Origin: Diphasiastrum complanatum | Taxonomy: Eukaryota; Streptophyta; Lycopodiopsida; Lycopodiales; Lycopodiaceae | Assembly (NCBI GenBank): GCA_029204225.1 | Contig: CM055097.1 | Span: 62,396,950 to 62,460,949, forward strand | Direction: 5' to 3' | DNA length: 64,000 bases | Shown: positions 1-9,922 of the stretch, piece after piece | How positions within the stretch are numbered: the stretch's first letter is position 1 | Layout: each line of letters opens with the position of its first letter | Notes under the pieces: model-generated | The model's input: only the letters and a program-made list of their open reading frames with translations | Told to the model about the DNA's origin: nothing | Databases searched by the model: none | Position numbers and translations under genes: made by a program

Positions 1-1
1 A

Positions 2-859
2 GCACCGGTTCTAAAGGTCGTCGACCCCAATCAGCCATTTGTAGTCGAAACAGATGCTAGCGACTTTGCAGTAGGTGCTGTGCTAACTGAGGGTGGACGA
101 CCAGTTGCGTTCGAGAGTAAAAAACTCGAGCCAGCTCAGACTAGGTACAGTGCCTATGAAAAGGAACTCTTTTCTATAGTCCATGCCCTTAAGACTTGGA
201 GGCATTATTTGTATGGTGCCAACTTTGAGGTCCTGACAGACCATGAGAGTCTCAGATACCTTTGCAATCAACCTGAGCTTAGAGGTCGAAAAGCTCGTTG
301 GGCAGAGTTGATGCAAGAGTTTGACATGTCTATCAGATATAGACGTGGAAAATTCAATACAGTAGCAGATGCCCTTAGCAGAATGCCTATGATAAACGAG
401 TTGAGTTTTACTCAGATTCGTAATGAGTTACTTGAGTCCTTGAGAGGGAAATGCCAGCATGATGCTTTCTTCTCTACTATCTGGAACTCAGTCCAGAGCA
501 GACAGTTACAAACTCCAGAACCAGTTCCCGGGGCTGGTGCCAGTTCATCCAAGAATACGGCAGCTTCCGTTGAGGATGATGATGAGTCCGAGTATACGTC
601 GTCAGATGACGTTGAGGATTCTGAGCCTGTATTACCCAAGCAAACCCCAGTGGTTGAGGGTCAGTTGACTCAAGGATTCAAATGGAAACAGTATTCCATT
701 CAGGATGAGTACTTGCTCTATAGAGATAGAGTATGTGTCCCCAATTCAGAGGATTATAGGCAGCAGATCCTATATGAATGTCATGACAATCCTAGTGCGG
801 GACACCCAGGCATACAGAAGACCTATGACTTCATAGGCAATTTTTTTGGCCCAGTATGA
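2..859 (+). pseudogene. gypsy pol: RNase H and integrase zinc finger
   Basis: The frame is open from base 2. It begins with a TDASDFAVGAVL-type RNase H entry, has ALKTWRHYLYG and TDHESLRYL motifs, and ends the RNase H with the VADALSR signature near residue 100. An acidic spacer rich in Asp, Glu and Ser follows, then the integrase H2C2 finger start (CHDNPSAGHPGIQKT). The frame runs into TGA at 857-859 just after a run of seven T (841-847). The finger continues in another frame from 856, so one T appears to be missing, either a real deletion or a homopolymer error. The reverse transcriptase proper lies upstream of the window. Confidence 0.9.
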
Positions 860-1518
860 AAAAGGGCGTCTACCAGTATGTAACCAGTTGCCAGAAATGT
901 CAAGTAAACAAAGCAGAGCATTTAAAGGCAGGAGGGTTGTTACATCCCTTAGAAATACCAGCTGGTAAATGGGAGAGTATCTCCATGGATTTTATAGTAG
1001 GCTTGCCTAAAACCCAAAAGGGTAATGACGCTATATGGGTCACAGTTGACCGTCTGACCAAAATGGCTCATTTTATTCCGACCAAAACAACCGTTAGAGC
1101 TCCAGAGTTAGCAAGGTTGTTTGTAGACGGGCTATTTAAATTGTACGGTCTACCTTCCGGCATAGTCAACGACCGGGACAGTAAGTTTACTGGAGATTTT
1201 TGGAGGGCAGTATTCCATCATCTCCATACTAAGCTTAATATGAGTACCACCGACCATCCACAGACCGACGGTCAAACAAAGAGGGTAAATCAAGTGCTGG
1301 AGGATATGCTTCGTGCATACGTCAGCAAGAAGCAGACTAATTGGGAGGAGTATCTCTCGATATTAGAGTTTGCTTACAACAGTACCAAACATTCAGCTAC
1401 GGGATACAGCCCATTTATGCTGATGTACGGTTTTAAGCCACGCTCACCCACAGCTGTAGGGTTTAAACAAGAAAAAGTTGAAGCAACTAGAAACTTTTTA
1501 GAGGACCTAACCAGATGA
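856..1518 (+). pseudogene. gypsy pol: integrase core with catalytic Glu lost
   Basis: This segment completes the finger (SCQKCQ) and carries the integrase catalytic core. The first Asp is in SMDFIVGLP and the second in VNDRDSKF. The third catalytic residue is normally Glu in HPQTDGQ-[ST]-E-R, 35 residues after the second Asp. Here codon 1279-1281 reads AAG, giving TDGQTKRVNQ, so the Glu is Lys. A GAG to AAG change would explain it. The frame ends at TGA 1516-1518 and coding resumes in a frame shifted by one base. This integrase could not be catalytically active as it stands. Confidence 0.9.
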
Positions 1519-2036
1519 TAGAACATGCTAAGCGTAGCATCAGACAGTCCCAGGATCGAGCCAGGCATTATGCAGATCCAGACAGACGGGATGTGCAGTT
1601 CTCCACTGGTGAGAAAGTCTACTTGAGAGTCCCAGTCGACCCTAAAACCCTCAAATCAGGAGTGTGTGCTAAGTTGTCTCCGAGGTATTGTGGTCCCTTT
1701 ACCATCAGTAGGAGACTAGGCGAGGTCACCTATGAACTAGAACTCCCACCCAACAGTAAGGTTTTTCCAGTCTTTCATCTAAGTCAGTTACGAAAAGCCT
1801 TAACCAGATCAGACAATCTGGTAGGGGACAGTGTTCTAGTTCTCCTATTGGATCCTTAGCAACCTCCACATGAACCAGAGGAGATTCTTGATAGTAGAGA
1901 GACGCAGACTCGTCATACTCTATACCGAGAATATCTGGTTAAGTGGAATGATCAGCCTGTTGAGAATGCCACTTGGGAAAGAGGCAGCGTCCTTCGCAAG
2001 ATTTTTCCAGACTTTGTCTTAGAGGACGGTTCTTAA
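1515..2036 (+). pseudogene. gypsy pol: integrase C-terminus and chromodomain
   Basis: The integrase C-terminal domain reads GEKVYLRVP, LSPRYCGPF and FHLSQLRK, typical of the GPY/F region in chromoviruses. An in-frame TAG at 1857-1859 interrupts it. The same frame continues through a chromodomain with YLVKWND and ATWE motifs and ends at TAA 2034-2036. A CAG to TAG change is the simplest explanation for the internal stop. In the family, the chromodomain directs integration to particular chromatin marks. Confidence 0.88.
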
Positions 2037-2403
2037 GGGGGAGGGAGTGTTACGAGCTCGTGACCAGTGCCGAACCCTAGAGAACACAGATAGGTCAGAT
2101 ACCACAGTCAGGGTCGTGTCCAACGTACATGACCACCAGGGCAAGACAGTGTGAGTAGTGTGCCCCAGCACGGTCCATAGCCATGGCGGGCCTAACACAG
2201 CCTAGGGACCCTGTCAGTAGGATAGGGCCCCGAGTTGGGTCCCGACGTGCAGTCGGCCACATCAGTGACACGTGGCCGACACTTGGCAGTTGCATGCTAC
2301 CAGTCCTCACACTGGGCTAGGAAGGGCTTACTCTATATCAGGGAGTAGGCAAGGTTGGGTGGATGAGTTAGTGTTTGCCCTACGGTGGTGTTAGGATTTA
2401 TTA
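2034..2403 (+). repeat. polypurine tract and 3' LTR start
   Basis: The stop codon of pol overlaps a purine run (2035-2047). It is followed directly by TGTTACGAGC, the TG-start expected of a gypsy LTR, at 2048. The purine tract primes plus-strand DNA in this class. The right edge is uncertain; a plausible end is the ATTACA at about 2398-2403, before the microsatellite begins. Confidence 0.6.
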
Positions 2404-2465
2404 CACCACGTCCCACACCCCTCTCACAATGCCCAGGCCCCACATTGAACCCCATCAAGATTCAA

Positions 2466-2927
<462 letters not shown>

Positions 2928-2934
2928 AACGCTA

Positions 2935-3336
2935 GTGATTCATCCCTTGAGCAACAGATGGGTCAAATGCAAGTTGCAGATTCTCAAAGTTCAGGTTCTT
3001 CATCTACACCTAAAAAAAGGGTAATTGCGGTAAATACGAGCATTTTTCTTTTGAATGTTGTAAGAAGCAGAGTGAGCAGAAGAAAGGCAAGAAGCAAACT
3101 GGTCACTTTGCTGAGAAGGTTGCAAACAACAATAATGACGACAATGGACAGTTTGAACTCTTTACTGCTGCATTGGCAACTCAAGCCACGAGTGCTAGTT
3201 GGTACATAGATTCTGGTGCCTCTAAACAAATGACTCCACATCAAGAGTGGTTTAATTCTTTTAAGGAAATAAATTGTCTATATGTTCCAGGGTTAGCCAA
3301 GAACCTGGTTTCAGTTGGGGATATCACAAAAATATG
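2935..3336 (+). pseudogene. Copia gag end / protease fragment
   Basis: Read across frames, this encodes a Ser-rich linker, a zinc knuckle reduced to NCGKYEHFSFEC (the first Cys pair is incomplete compared with the CX2CX4HX4C of its relative at 12.2 kb), a Lys/Gln-rich linker and the protease active site DSGA. At about 3273 the frame jumps from the post-protease spacer directly to the LYVPGLAKN block, so roughly 100 bases are missing relative to the intact relative. It ends in TGA just after GDITKI. Confidence 0.8.
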
Positions 3337-3561
3337 ACAGTATTGTTTGATGAAACTACTTGTTTAGTAAAGGACAATGAGCATAATCAGAAGATTATTG
3401 CGTTTGCTTTCTTGAGGTGCTTAAGATTTCCATGGTTTTACATGCTTCCATAGCTAATTTCTTTCAATTCATGCCATGTGTCTGTTATTGAGGTTAAGAC
3501 ACTTCATTCCTAAAAGTTCATCATAAGAGAAATTGGCATTAAGAAAACCAAAGGTACGATC

Positions 3562-3795
3562 ATTTCTTGTGACAGTCAGAGTTGAAATCAATTGGCCAAG
3601 AATCGCGTATTTCATGCTAGAGCAAATCACATCGAAGTGAAGTACCATTTCATACGTGAAAAATTTTGTTCGAAAGATATAGATGTGATTCATTGTAGCA
3701 CCATTATGCAATTGGCTGATATATTTACAAAGTCGCTAAGCGAAGACAAATTTGAGAATTTCAGATTGAAGCTTGGCGTGGAGACAATAACTTGA
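3562..3795 (+). pseudogene. Copia RNase H tail fragment
   Basis: The last part of Copia RNase H: CDSQS, then an in-frame TGA, then NQLAKNRVFHARANHIEV and YHFIREKF, and the terminal LADIFTKSLS motif. It ends at TAA 3793-3795. A related fragment occurs at about 58.15-58.34 kb, so the family has at least three decayed copies in the window. Confidence 0.85.
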
Positions 3796-4768
3796 AGTAT
3801 GAAAAAGTTGAAAGATATGTCTTTTCTATCTTAATTATAGTGTCTTGATCATATACCTTACAAGTTGAGTTGTGAGCAACTATGCTATCATGGAGGCATG
3901 TTCCATGAATAGTTTCTTTGTTGATAGCTTGCAAATGTTAATTTTTGAGGGAGTCAGTTAAAAAGGCAATAATTAACTTGTTTTTTTGCGGTTACTCGAG
4001 CCTTGCCGATTCTTTTACGGCTACTCTAGATTCACACCTTAGTTGAAACTCATAGCATCGAACACCACATTGAATGAACTCTTGAATCCTTAGTGCTCAC
4101 TGCTCATGCAGTACTTCAGACAGATACCAGGTCCTGAATCCTTAGTGCATGGACATTGGATGATGTTGGAAACCTTGGAAGTTGAAGAGCCTCAAACTGA
4201 AATTTTACAGTTCTGGGAAAAAAAAAGTCTCGGTTGTAGTAATTGTAGGCTATTCTAATCTTATCATCCGCAAAGTATATATACCTGTACAGCCCTATGT
4301 AGAATGATGGTGTGTGTTTTTAGGCAACCAAACTTGGCAAGGATAGATAAAAATAGTAGTTTATTGAGAGGCATTGCAATAAATTTCGAAGAGAATTTGC
4401 TTGTTAATAGCCCTGCTATTCACCTCCTGGTATTGATATATACCATGTATAGGCTTCTTGTGCTCAAAATAGCTTGGAAATTGTTATCTTACCATTGCCC
4501 GAAAATCTGCTAGTGTCAAATTTGATGTAGATTGCTCAGAAATATATTTGGTTGAGATATTTCCTTGACCTTAATCTGCTAACCACAGACTTGTGAATGC
4601 TATTTTCATGTGGAATGAAATATGGGCTGATATTTTTTGAAAATAACTTATTTTAATTACATCAGCTATCCTCATCAATAATTCCAACAAAACTGAGAAA
4701 CTTTTGTCTGCATGTCTGCTGGGTATTTGATGTTCATTCTTACAACTTAAGTGTTTTTCGTCTGCTAG
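3796..4768. other. Copia 3' flank and gene-poor stretch
   Basis: After the Copia RNase H tail there is AT-rich sequence with a purine tract near 3950 and then unrecognised sequence up to the first HMA exon. No reading frame here has a recognisable motif. Upstream exons of the HMA gene should lie here or further left but could not be identified. The Copia remnant may have displaced them. Confidence 0.4.
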
Positions 4769-5005
4769 CCAAGGGATCACAAAGATGGAGGTCATTTACT
4801 CGTGCTGGAAGGCGACAAGATAGCATATGTTGCTGTACCTCCTTGTGAATCTGCCACTGCGACAGAAAATACAAGATTATGTTTCACAGATCATCACAAT
4901 GGTGCGCTGAATCAAGGCTCAGATAACTGCTGCTTGTGGGGTAGAGAACATGTTCATGCTCATGTTCATCATGGGGAGATAACTGAGGATGTTTTACTTG
5001 AGCAG
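4769..5005 (+). CDS. HMA N-terminal His/Cys-rich exon (tentative)
   Basis: This segment is open in a frame that begins after a TAG acceptor (4766-4768) and ends at CAG|GTAGAT. It encodes a stretch rich in His and Cys (REHVHAHVHHGE, CCLW), a plausible metal-binding extension for a metal ATPase. It ends in phase 0, matching an exon that starts at 5158. No domain is recognised, and it is linked to the HMA gene only by position, composition and phase. Confidence 0.5.
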
Positions 5006-5157
5006 GTAGATCTCCCTTAACAAGATGGATAGATAGACTACCTAGTAATTCATTTTGATGCATCCATTACTTTTTTGTTACTCTAGCTGGCTATATGAGT
5101 AACAAAATTTCAGTCACCCTCTTTCACTCTTCGAATGTTTGGATGGTGCAATGCCAG

Positions 5158-5809
5158 TGCCTGGAGGAAGCCTGTTGTGTTCTCCCACTTCGATGGGACT
5201 TCACTGGATTATCTGCATCTGATTTGTCTCATCATAATGAACATATACACAAAGAGGGTTGTGGTCACAACAAGATAGCTCATGGTGATCATATTGACTG
5301 GCTTTTGCCTATGAAGGATGGATCTTTTCTGCTAAGTCATCCTCAAATGTCAAATGAGGGGGTTTCAGAGTTCACTGAACATGGAAGGCTGGTCAAAGTA
5401 GGAGAATCTTTGAAACTTCAAAGAAACTCAAAGCTGGTTGATCTTTTTTGTTATGGGAGTCCAAAAGCAAAGGGTTATGCAAGCTTAGCACAAGGAGATG
5501 AAGGTGCAGAAACGAACTTCAGTAAACTTCCACGGGATGGGTATCGTGGTTTCTTATCTTCCTCAGGGCTGTCCATTAAGCCCCCTATGAAAGATGAAAT
5601 GGTTAAAATTGCTATACCAGAGAAGTACAGACGTCAGGGCTTGGAGAAGACAGTTCTGGATGTTATGGGCCTTTGCTGCCCAGCAGACATCCCTCTTATC
5701 AAGAAAATTTTGGAGCCTTTAACCGGAGTAGAGGATGTATCAGTGAATCTGACCTCAAAAACAGTTACAGTTCTTCATGATCGGTGCTTAACAGCAGATG
5801 TACAATTAG
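5158..5809 (+). CDS. HMA exon with N-terminal metal-binding domain
   Basis: The frame covers a His/Cys-rich leader (SHHNEHIHKEGCGHNK), a linker, and a heavy-metal-associated fold with GLCCPAD at about 5668-5688, followed by IPLIKKILEPLTGVEDVSVN. Plant HMA2/3/4 proteins carry a GxCCxxE-type motif where copper pumps have GMTCxxC; here the acid is Asp. The donor at 5810 is GTAACT and leaves one base of a Val codon completed at 6770. The acceptor at 5157 is chosen by phase and has a weak pyrimidine tract; an earlier in-frame start is possible. Confidence 0.8.
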
Positions 5810-6769
5810 GTAACTTTCTGGTTCTCTACTCGTAATTTTTACATTATCAAGTCAATATCTACTACAAGTCGGCACAAAAATCTAGTGTGGGATCATTCCT
5901 CTATATTGGACAGAACAGCCTTTGTCTTATGCATAGCCATGTTGAGACAAATTTTTGTGTATTTGAAGGTGGCTTAAAATGTCTACTATTATATCATCTG
6001 AATAAAGTCATGGTTCTCCCAATCTACGTCCTCAATTGCTGGTTCAAATTCCACTTCTTTGTTCTATGTTTTAGTTTAAGTTTTCCAGTTTTATTTCTGT
6101 TATCTCTATAGTTATCTTGGTCCAAAAGGTTTACTTTTATAAATCTGAATAAAGTTATGGTTCTCACAAGTTACGTCCTTCTATGTTTTGTTAAGTTGTT
6201 GATCATATATGCCTACTCTATACTGAACAAGGACCCTGAAAAGAGTTAATATCTTGTAGGCAGGTGATTAACTATTTTGAGGTTGCTTCAAAGAAGCAAA
6301 AAAAGACCTGTAAAGTCATCACAGTTTTCAAAGAGATTGGTTTAATGAGTTGCAGACGTTCTTGTCAGACCTATATTGATGAATTCGCATGCTTTCTAAT
6401 CAAGGTGGTTAGAACTTACGACTATCATCGATCTTTTTCTCTAATTTTTGTTCCACAGCATTAGCTCATGTCTTTGGCATTTCCCATTATTCATGTGCAC
6501 TATCTCTAGATTCTTCTCTGCTAAGGTTTAATTACAGTTGTTGTTCCTTTGCTTTTGCTCTTGTCAAAGTTTCTGCAGTCATAGGTTTCACTCTTTTAAA
6601 GTATTACATTTTGAGTAAACAGAGCTTCGGGCTTAGCAAATCCATTTCTGCTAGTTGACTAAAAAAAGTATTATAATGTTCTGATTATTGGAATCGTAAC
6701 ATCTATGATTAATTCTATTAGCTCTTGAGCTAGGTTACATAATAACCATTGATTTGCTTCTTGTGTCAG

Positions 6770-7027
6770 TGAAAGCTCTGAATGAAGCAAGAATGGAAGC
6801 TAGTATCCATCTTCGAGGACAAGTCAAGACAGCTCACAAATGGCCTAGTCACTGGACGATAGCTTGTGGATTTCTGTTAGTTGTAGCCTTCTTCCAATAC
6901 TTATATCATCCTCTACGATGGGTGGCATTAGGTGCTGTAGCAATTGGTATTCCCCCTATAGTTTTGCGGACCTTCGTATCCATAAGGCGATTGGTATTAC
7001 ACATCAATCTTCTTATGCTGATTGCTG
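6770..7027 (+). CDS. HMA exon: first membrane helices
   Basis: This exon encodes VKALNEARMEASI followed by WPSHWTIACGFLLVVAFFQYL and a second hydrophobic stretch, WVALGAVAIGIPPIVLR, matching membrane helices 1 and 2 of plant Zn-ATPases. The acceptor is TGTGTCAG and the donor GTAAGT; phases match on both sides. The preceding intron (5810-6769) is 960 bases of AT-rich sequence with nothing recognisable. Confidence 0.93.
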
Positions 7028-7197
7028 GTAAGTGATATGGATGTAAAATATGTTAATAAATCACATGTATATATTTTGTGGTCTTGGTAGGTTTATATAT
7101 TTTGTGGCTAAAGTGCTCCACACTTTCTTCCTTAAGTCTGCAATACAGAGAATATTCTTTATGGTATATCGGTTAGTAATTTGCTTTCAACATGCAG

Positions 7198-7295
7198 TTG
7201 GTGGTGCTGTTGCTTTGGGTGACTATTTGGAAGCAGGATCTATTGTCTTCCTTTTTACAATCGCAGACTGGCTCGAATCAAGATCCAGCAATAAA
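7198..7295 (+). CDS. HMA exon: helices 3-4
   Basis: The exon begins after CATGCAG and encodes VGGAVALGDYLEAGSIVF and LFTIADWLESRSSNK, equivalent to the AVVVFLFTIAEWL region of the family. It ends at AAA|GTAAGG in phase 0. It joins in phase to the exon starting at 7477 (ARAAMSSLMSLVP). Confidence 0.93.
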
Positions 7296-7476
7296 GTAAG
7301 GAGAAGTTTTTCTTACGCAAGCCTATGGATTGTTAATCCTCTGGGAATGGATGAATGCATGATAGTCTCGATACTGAGTATTCTATTTCGACGTGCTCTT
7401 TATGTCTTCATTGGATTCCCTTGACCTAATGTTGATTATTCAACTCAGGAAGCCAAATTTTCTCCATATCTTGCAG

Positions 7477-7832
7477 GCACGGGCTGCAATGTCATCTCTT
7501 ATGAGTCTTGTACCTCGGAGCGCTGTTTTGGCAGAAAATGCTTCTTGGTTTCCAAGGGGAGGCTCGAACCTAAGACCAAAGAAACTTTGGATGTCAAGCT
7601 AACCAACTAAGCCAACCCCATTGGTTTTTGGCAGAAAATGGACAAAGAATACCAGTAGAGGATGTAAAACTTAAGACTTTAATTGCTGTTAAAGCAGGAG
7701 AAATGGTTCCAATCGATGGAATCGTCACATTAGGAAAATGTTCTGTGGATGAGAGCAGCTTGACTGGCGAATCAAGGCCAGTAGAGAAAGACGTTGGATC
7801 ACATGTCTGGGCTGGTACCGTGAATCTGTCAG
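7477..7832 (+). pseudogene. HMA actuator-domain exon interrupted by a SINE
   Basis: The exon encodes ARAAMSSLMSLVPRSAVLAEN, is broken at 7540 by an inserted element, and resumes at 7626 with LAENGQRIPVEDVKL, AVKAGEMVPIDGIV and the actuator motif LTGES (about 7761-7775). The insert plus its target duplication adds exactly 100 bases, not a multiple of three, so the frame is lost. Without 7541-7640 the codons run through smoothly, showing that the gene was functional until this insertion. The donor at 7833 is GTAATT. Confidence 0.92.
7541..7625 (-). mobile_element. Short tRNA-derived SINE inside the HMA exon
   Basis: An 85-bp insert is flanked by perfect 15-bp copies of TTTTGGCAGAAAATG (7526-7540 and 7626-7640), the mark of LINE-type target-primed integration. 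Read on the minus strand it starts ACCAATGGGGTTGGC. It carries a polymerase III A box, TGGCTTAGTTGG, and a B box, GGTTCGAGCC, at tRNA-like spacing. The acceptor and T stems pair poorly and no CCA end is seen, so it is a tRNA-derived retroposon rather than a working tRNA. There is no clear poly(A) or simple-repeat tail, which is unusual. Length is short for a plant SINE. Confidence 0.85.
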
Positions 7833-7921
7833 GTAATTTCCTTACCATGCCTCCTTTTCGTAATGAATATAAATTTGAAAATTGAATGTAGCCCTCTAAC
7901 AAGTATGGATTGACATAGCAG

Positions 7922-8059
7922 GTTTCATTTCAGTTGAGACTACTGCACTTTCAGAAGACTCCGCAGTTTCAAGAATGGTGAAATTGGTGGAGGAAGCGCA
8001 GGGCAAGCATTCTCACACTGAACAAGTGGTTGAGCGTTTTGCCAAATACTATACCCCTG
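7922..8059 (+). CDS. HMA exon: end of actuator domain
   Basis: The exon encodes GFISVETTALSEDSAVSRMVKLVEEAQ (via the split Gly codon) and ends at KYYTP just before membrane helix 5. It matches the ALAEDCVVAKMAKLVEEAQ region of the Arabidopsis proteins in pattern. The donor is GTACAT, in phase with the exon at 8153. Confidence 0.93.
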
Positions 8060-8152
8060 GTACATAATTTTTTTTCCCTTATATGAAGATGTATGTATGT
8101 TACTGGCAAGTAATTTTGAGCTACTGACACAAGCTCTTATGTCATACTACAG

Positions 8153-8480
8153 TTTTAGTTGCAGCTTCTGCTGCTATAGCTGTTACTCCATTGGCAGCGC
8201 ATGTGCACAACGAAAGGCATTGGTTGTATTTAGCCGTTGTCTTACTCGTGGTAGCTTGTCCTTGCGCATTGGTTATATCAACACCGGTAACAACTTCTTG
8301 TGGAATTACTCAAGCTGCAAGAGAGGGGCTCATTATCAAAGGTGGAAATTTTCTTGAGGTACTGGGAAAGCTAAAAATCATAGCTGTAGACAAAACTGGG
8401 ACTTTGACTGAGGGGCATTTTGCTGTTTCTCAAATGTTGCCGGTTGACAGCACCACAGACATACGACAACTTTTGTACTG
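8153..8480 (+). CDS. HMA exon: CPC helix and phosphorylation site
   Basis: This exon holds the core of the enzyme: the membrane CPC motif VACPCALVISTP (CPC at 8257-8265), which co-ordinates the transported metal, and the phosphorylated Asp in DKTGTLTEG (8389-8391). It ends LLYW with a split Trp codon (donor GTAAGC at 8481) and is completed at 8799. Residues around CPC fit the Zn/Cd/Pb subgroup. Confidence 0.95.
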
Positions 8481-8798
8481 GTAAGCTGTGCATTTTATTT
8501 TGTTTTTACTGCGGTCTTCCCAAACTGAAGATTTAGGCTGATTAGTTGTGTATTTGTGTTCAGTTTCTGCTAAGTCCTTACAGTAATGATGTGCATATCT
8601 TTGGATGGGTGGATTGACATTGAGGCATTTATTAAACATTGTCAGGACTGAGCTCAGACTTTCATTTGTGCTATTTTTTCTAAGCAACTTTGCTATGGCT
8701 TATCTTTCAATGTTCCATCTCTCATTTTGGTATGTCAGAGTGTCCTCGGAAACACTTGCTCTGGTGGTATTTTACTAAGTTTTTTAGCATATTTACAG

Positions 8799-8998
8799 GA
8801 TTGCAAGTGTCGAGAGTAAGTCCAGTCACCCTATGGCTCCTGCTCTAGTAGCATATGCCCAGCTACATGGAGTGGAAATTTCTCAGGAAATCACGGACTT
8901 TGAGATTCTTTCGGGGGAGGGAGTATCTGCCCTAGTAGATAGACACTTGATACAAATTGGCAACGAAAGATTGGCTTCTCGACTAGGTTGGCATGAAG
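8799..8998 (+). CDS. HMA exon: nucleotide-binding domain, HP motif
   Basis: The exon encodes IASVESKSSHPMAPALVAYA, containing the conserved SHP of P1B nucleotide-binding domains, and then GEGVSALV and GNERLASRLG. The acceptor is TTTACAG and the donor GTAAAT, leaving a split codon completed at 9367. The intron before it (8481-8798) has no recognisable feature. Confidence 0.93.
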
Positions 8999-9169
8999 GT
9001 AAATGGAAGTGTTTTTGGCGAAGTAAACATGATGATGGTTGTAATTTTCAGCTGGATCAAGTGTCATAAAATAGACATTTTTTTAGCAGATGCTTTCATA
9101 TGATTTTCCTTCTTTACTTCTGCAATATTTTCGTATGTTTGTTATCTTCCTCAGGGTCATATGGTTTTC

Positions 9170-9290
9170 AGCTTAACAATGTGGGTAGCCCTTGTCGGAA
9201 AGTGAACTTAAGACTTCAGAGCAAAAGATCAGAAATCATGCTTACATGGGTGATAGTTAACTCTTAAGCTAATTCTTAGCTCCTACTTTG
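9170..9290 (-). mobile_element. Possible older tRNA-like SINE in HMA intron
   Basis: On the minus strand the intron 8999-9366 contains TAGCTTAAGAG followed, about 60 bases later, by TAAGTTCACTTTCC. These resemble degenerate A and B boxes at tRNA-like spacing, in the same orientation as the exon SINE. No flanking duplication could be defined. The match is weak and may be chance. Confidence 0.25.
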
Positions 9291-9366
9291 ATCTTATGCA
9301 GTGCTCAAGAGTTTTTGGCACCTATAAATTTGTATCTGAAGTATTTTTTTTTTCTTCCTCTTCTAG

Positions 9367-9509
9367 ATATTGATGCTGTCACTCTAGAAAAATGCAACGT
9401 TGAGGGTTCTACAATTGGCTGGGCTGGAGTGGACGGAAAGTGCTTAGGCGTGTACAGCATGGCAGATCAACATCGACCTGAAGCATATGAAGCAATGGAA
9501 AGCTTGAAG
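9367..9509 (+). CDS. HMA exon: hinge before the Copia-bearing intron
   Basis: The exon begins after TTTCTTCCTCTTCTAG. It encodes DIDAVTLEKCNVEGS, WAGVDGKCLGVYSMAD and EAYEAMESLK, ending AAG|GTCAGT in phase 0. It continues in phase at 14201 with KLGIKVVMLTGDN, so the 4.7-kb gap between them is one intron, enlarged by the Copia insertion. Confidence 0.93.
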
Positions 9510-9532
9510 GTCAGTGAAATAGCAGATACCTT

Positions 9533-9922
9533 TGTCAAATTCCAAGGCCTAGCTATGGAATATCATAACAGCATAGTAAGCACACTATGAAAGCTTCAGA
9601 AAACCAGCTATGGAGTAGAACACAAAAGCAAGAGAGAGAGGACTTCAAAGCTCACACAACATGAATGAATATTCAAAGTGTAGTAGGGCGTGGAAACCCC
9701 TCCAAAGTTTGGGCTACATATAGCATGTTATGTATAGAGGTGGTGTCTTGCTAATTCTAGCTCTAGAACCCACATGGGTCCTTAACCTACTTGATTTACT
9801 TGCCTAATTAGCACAAGTGGGGTGTACTATGTACATAAATGTTTTACCCCCATGTCTTATGCACAACTTACAAGTTACAAATATACAAGCCTTAAGGGGC
9901 AAAATAGGCATTTATTTCAACA
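9533..9922 (-). repeat. Copia 3' LTR (left copy)
   Basis: A 390-bp terminal repeat matching 13391-13780 except at three positions: A/G near 9560, G/A near 9819 and A/G near 9882. It is the 3' LTR because the element reads right to left. The stop codon of pol (9917-9919) lies inside this LTR, past the G-run polypurine tract at 9923-9931. Confidence 0.97.

Larger units (their letters stand above)
1..2403 (+). mobile_element. Ty3/gypsy chromovirus, 3' portion
   Basis: The window opens inside the pol gene of an LTR retrotransposon. In order along the + strand there is the end of the reverse transcriptase, RNase H, the integrase zinc finger, the integrase core, the integrase C-terminal domain and a chromodomain, then a purine tract and the start of a 3' LTR. 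The order and the terminal chromodomain place it among plant chromoviruses. The reading frame is broken by two single-base frameshifts and one stop codon, so the copy is dead. The LTR end near 2403 is a guess because the partner LTR lies outside the window. Confidence 0.9.

Noticed and set aside
7541-7625. A functional tRNA gene
   Set aside because: The A and B boxes are good but the acceptor and T stems do not pair well, and a 15-bp target duplication flanks it, so it is a retroposed SINE.
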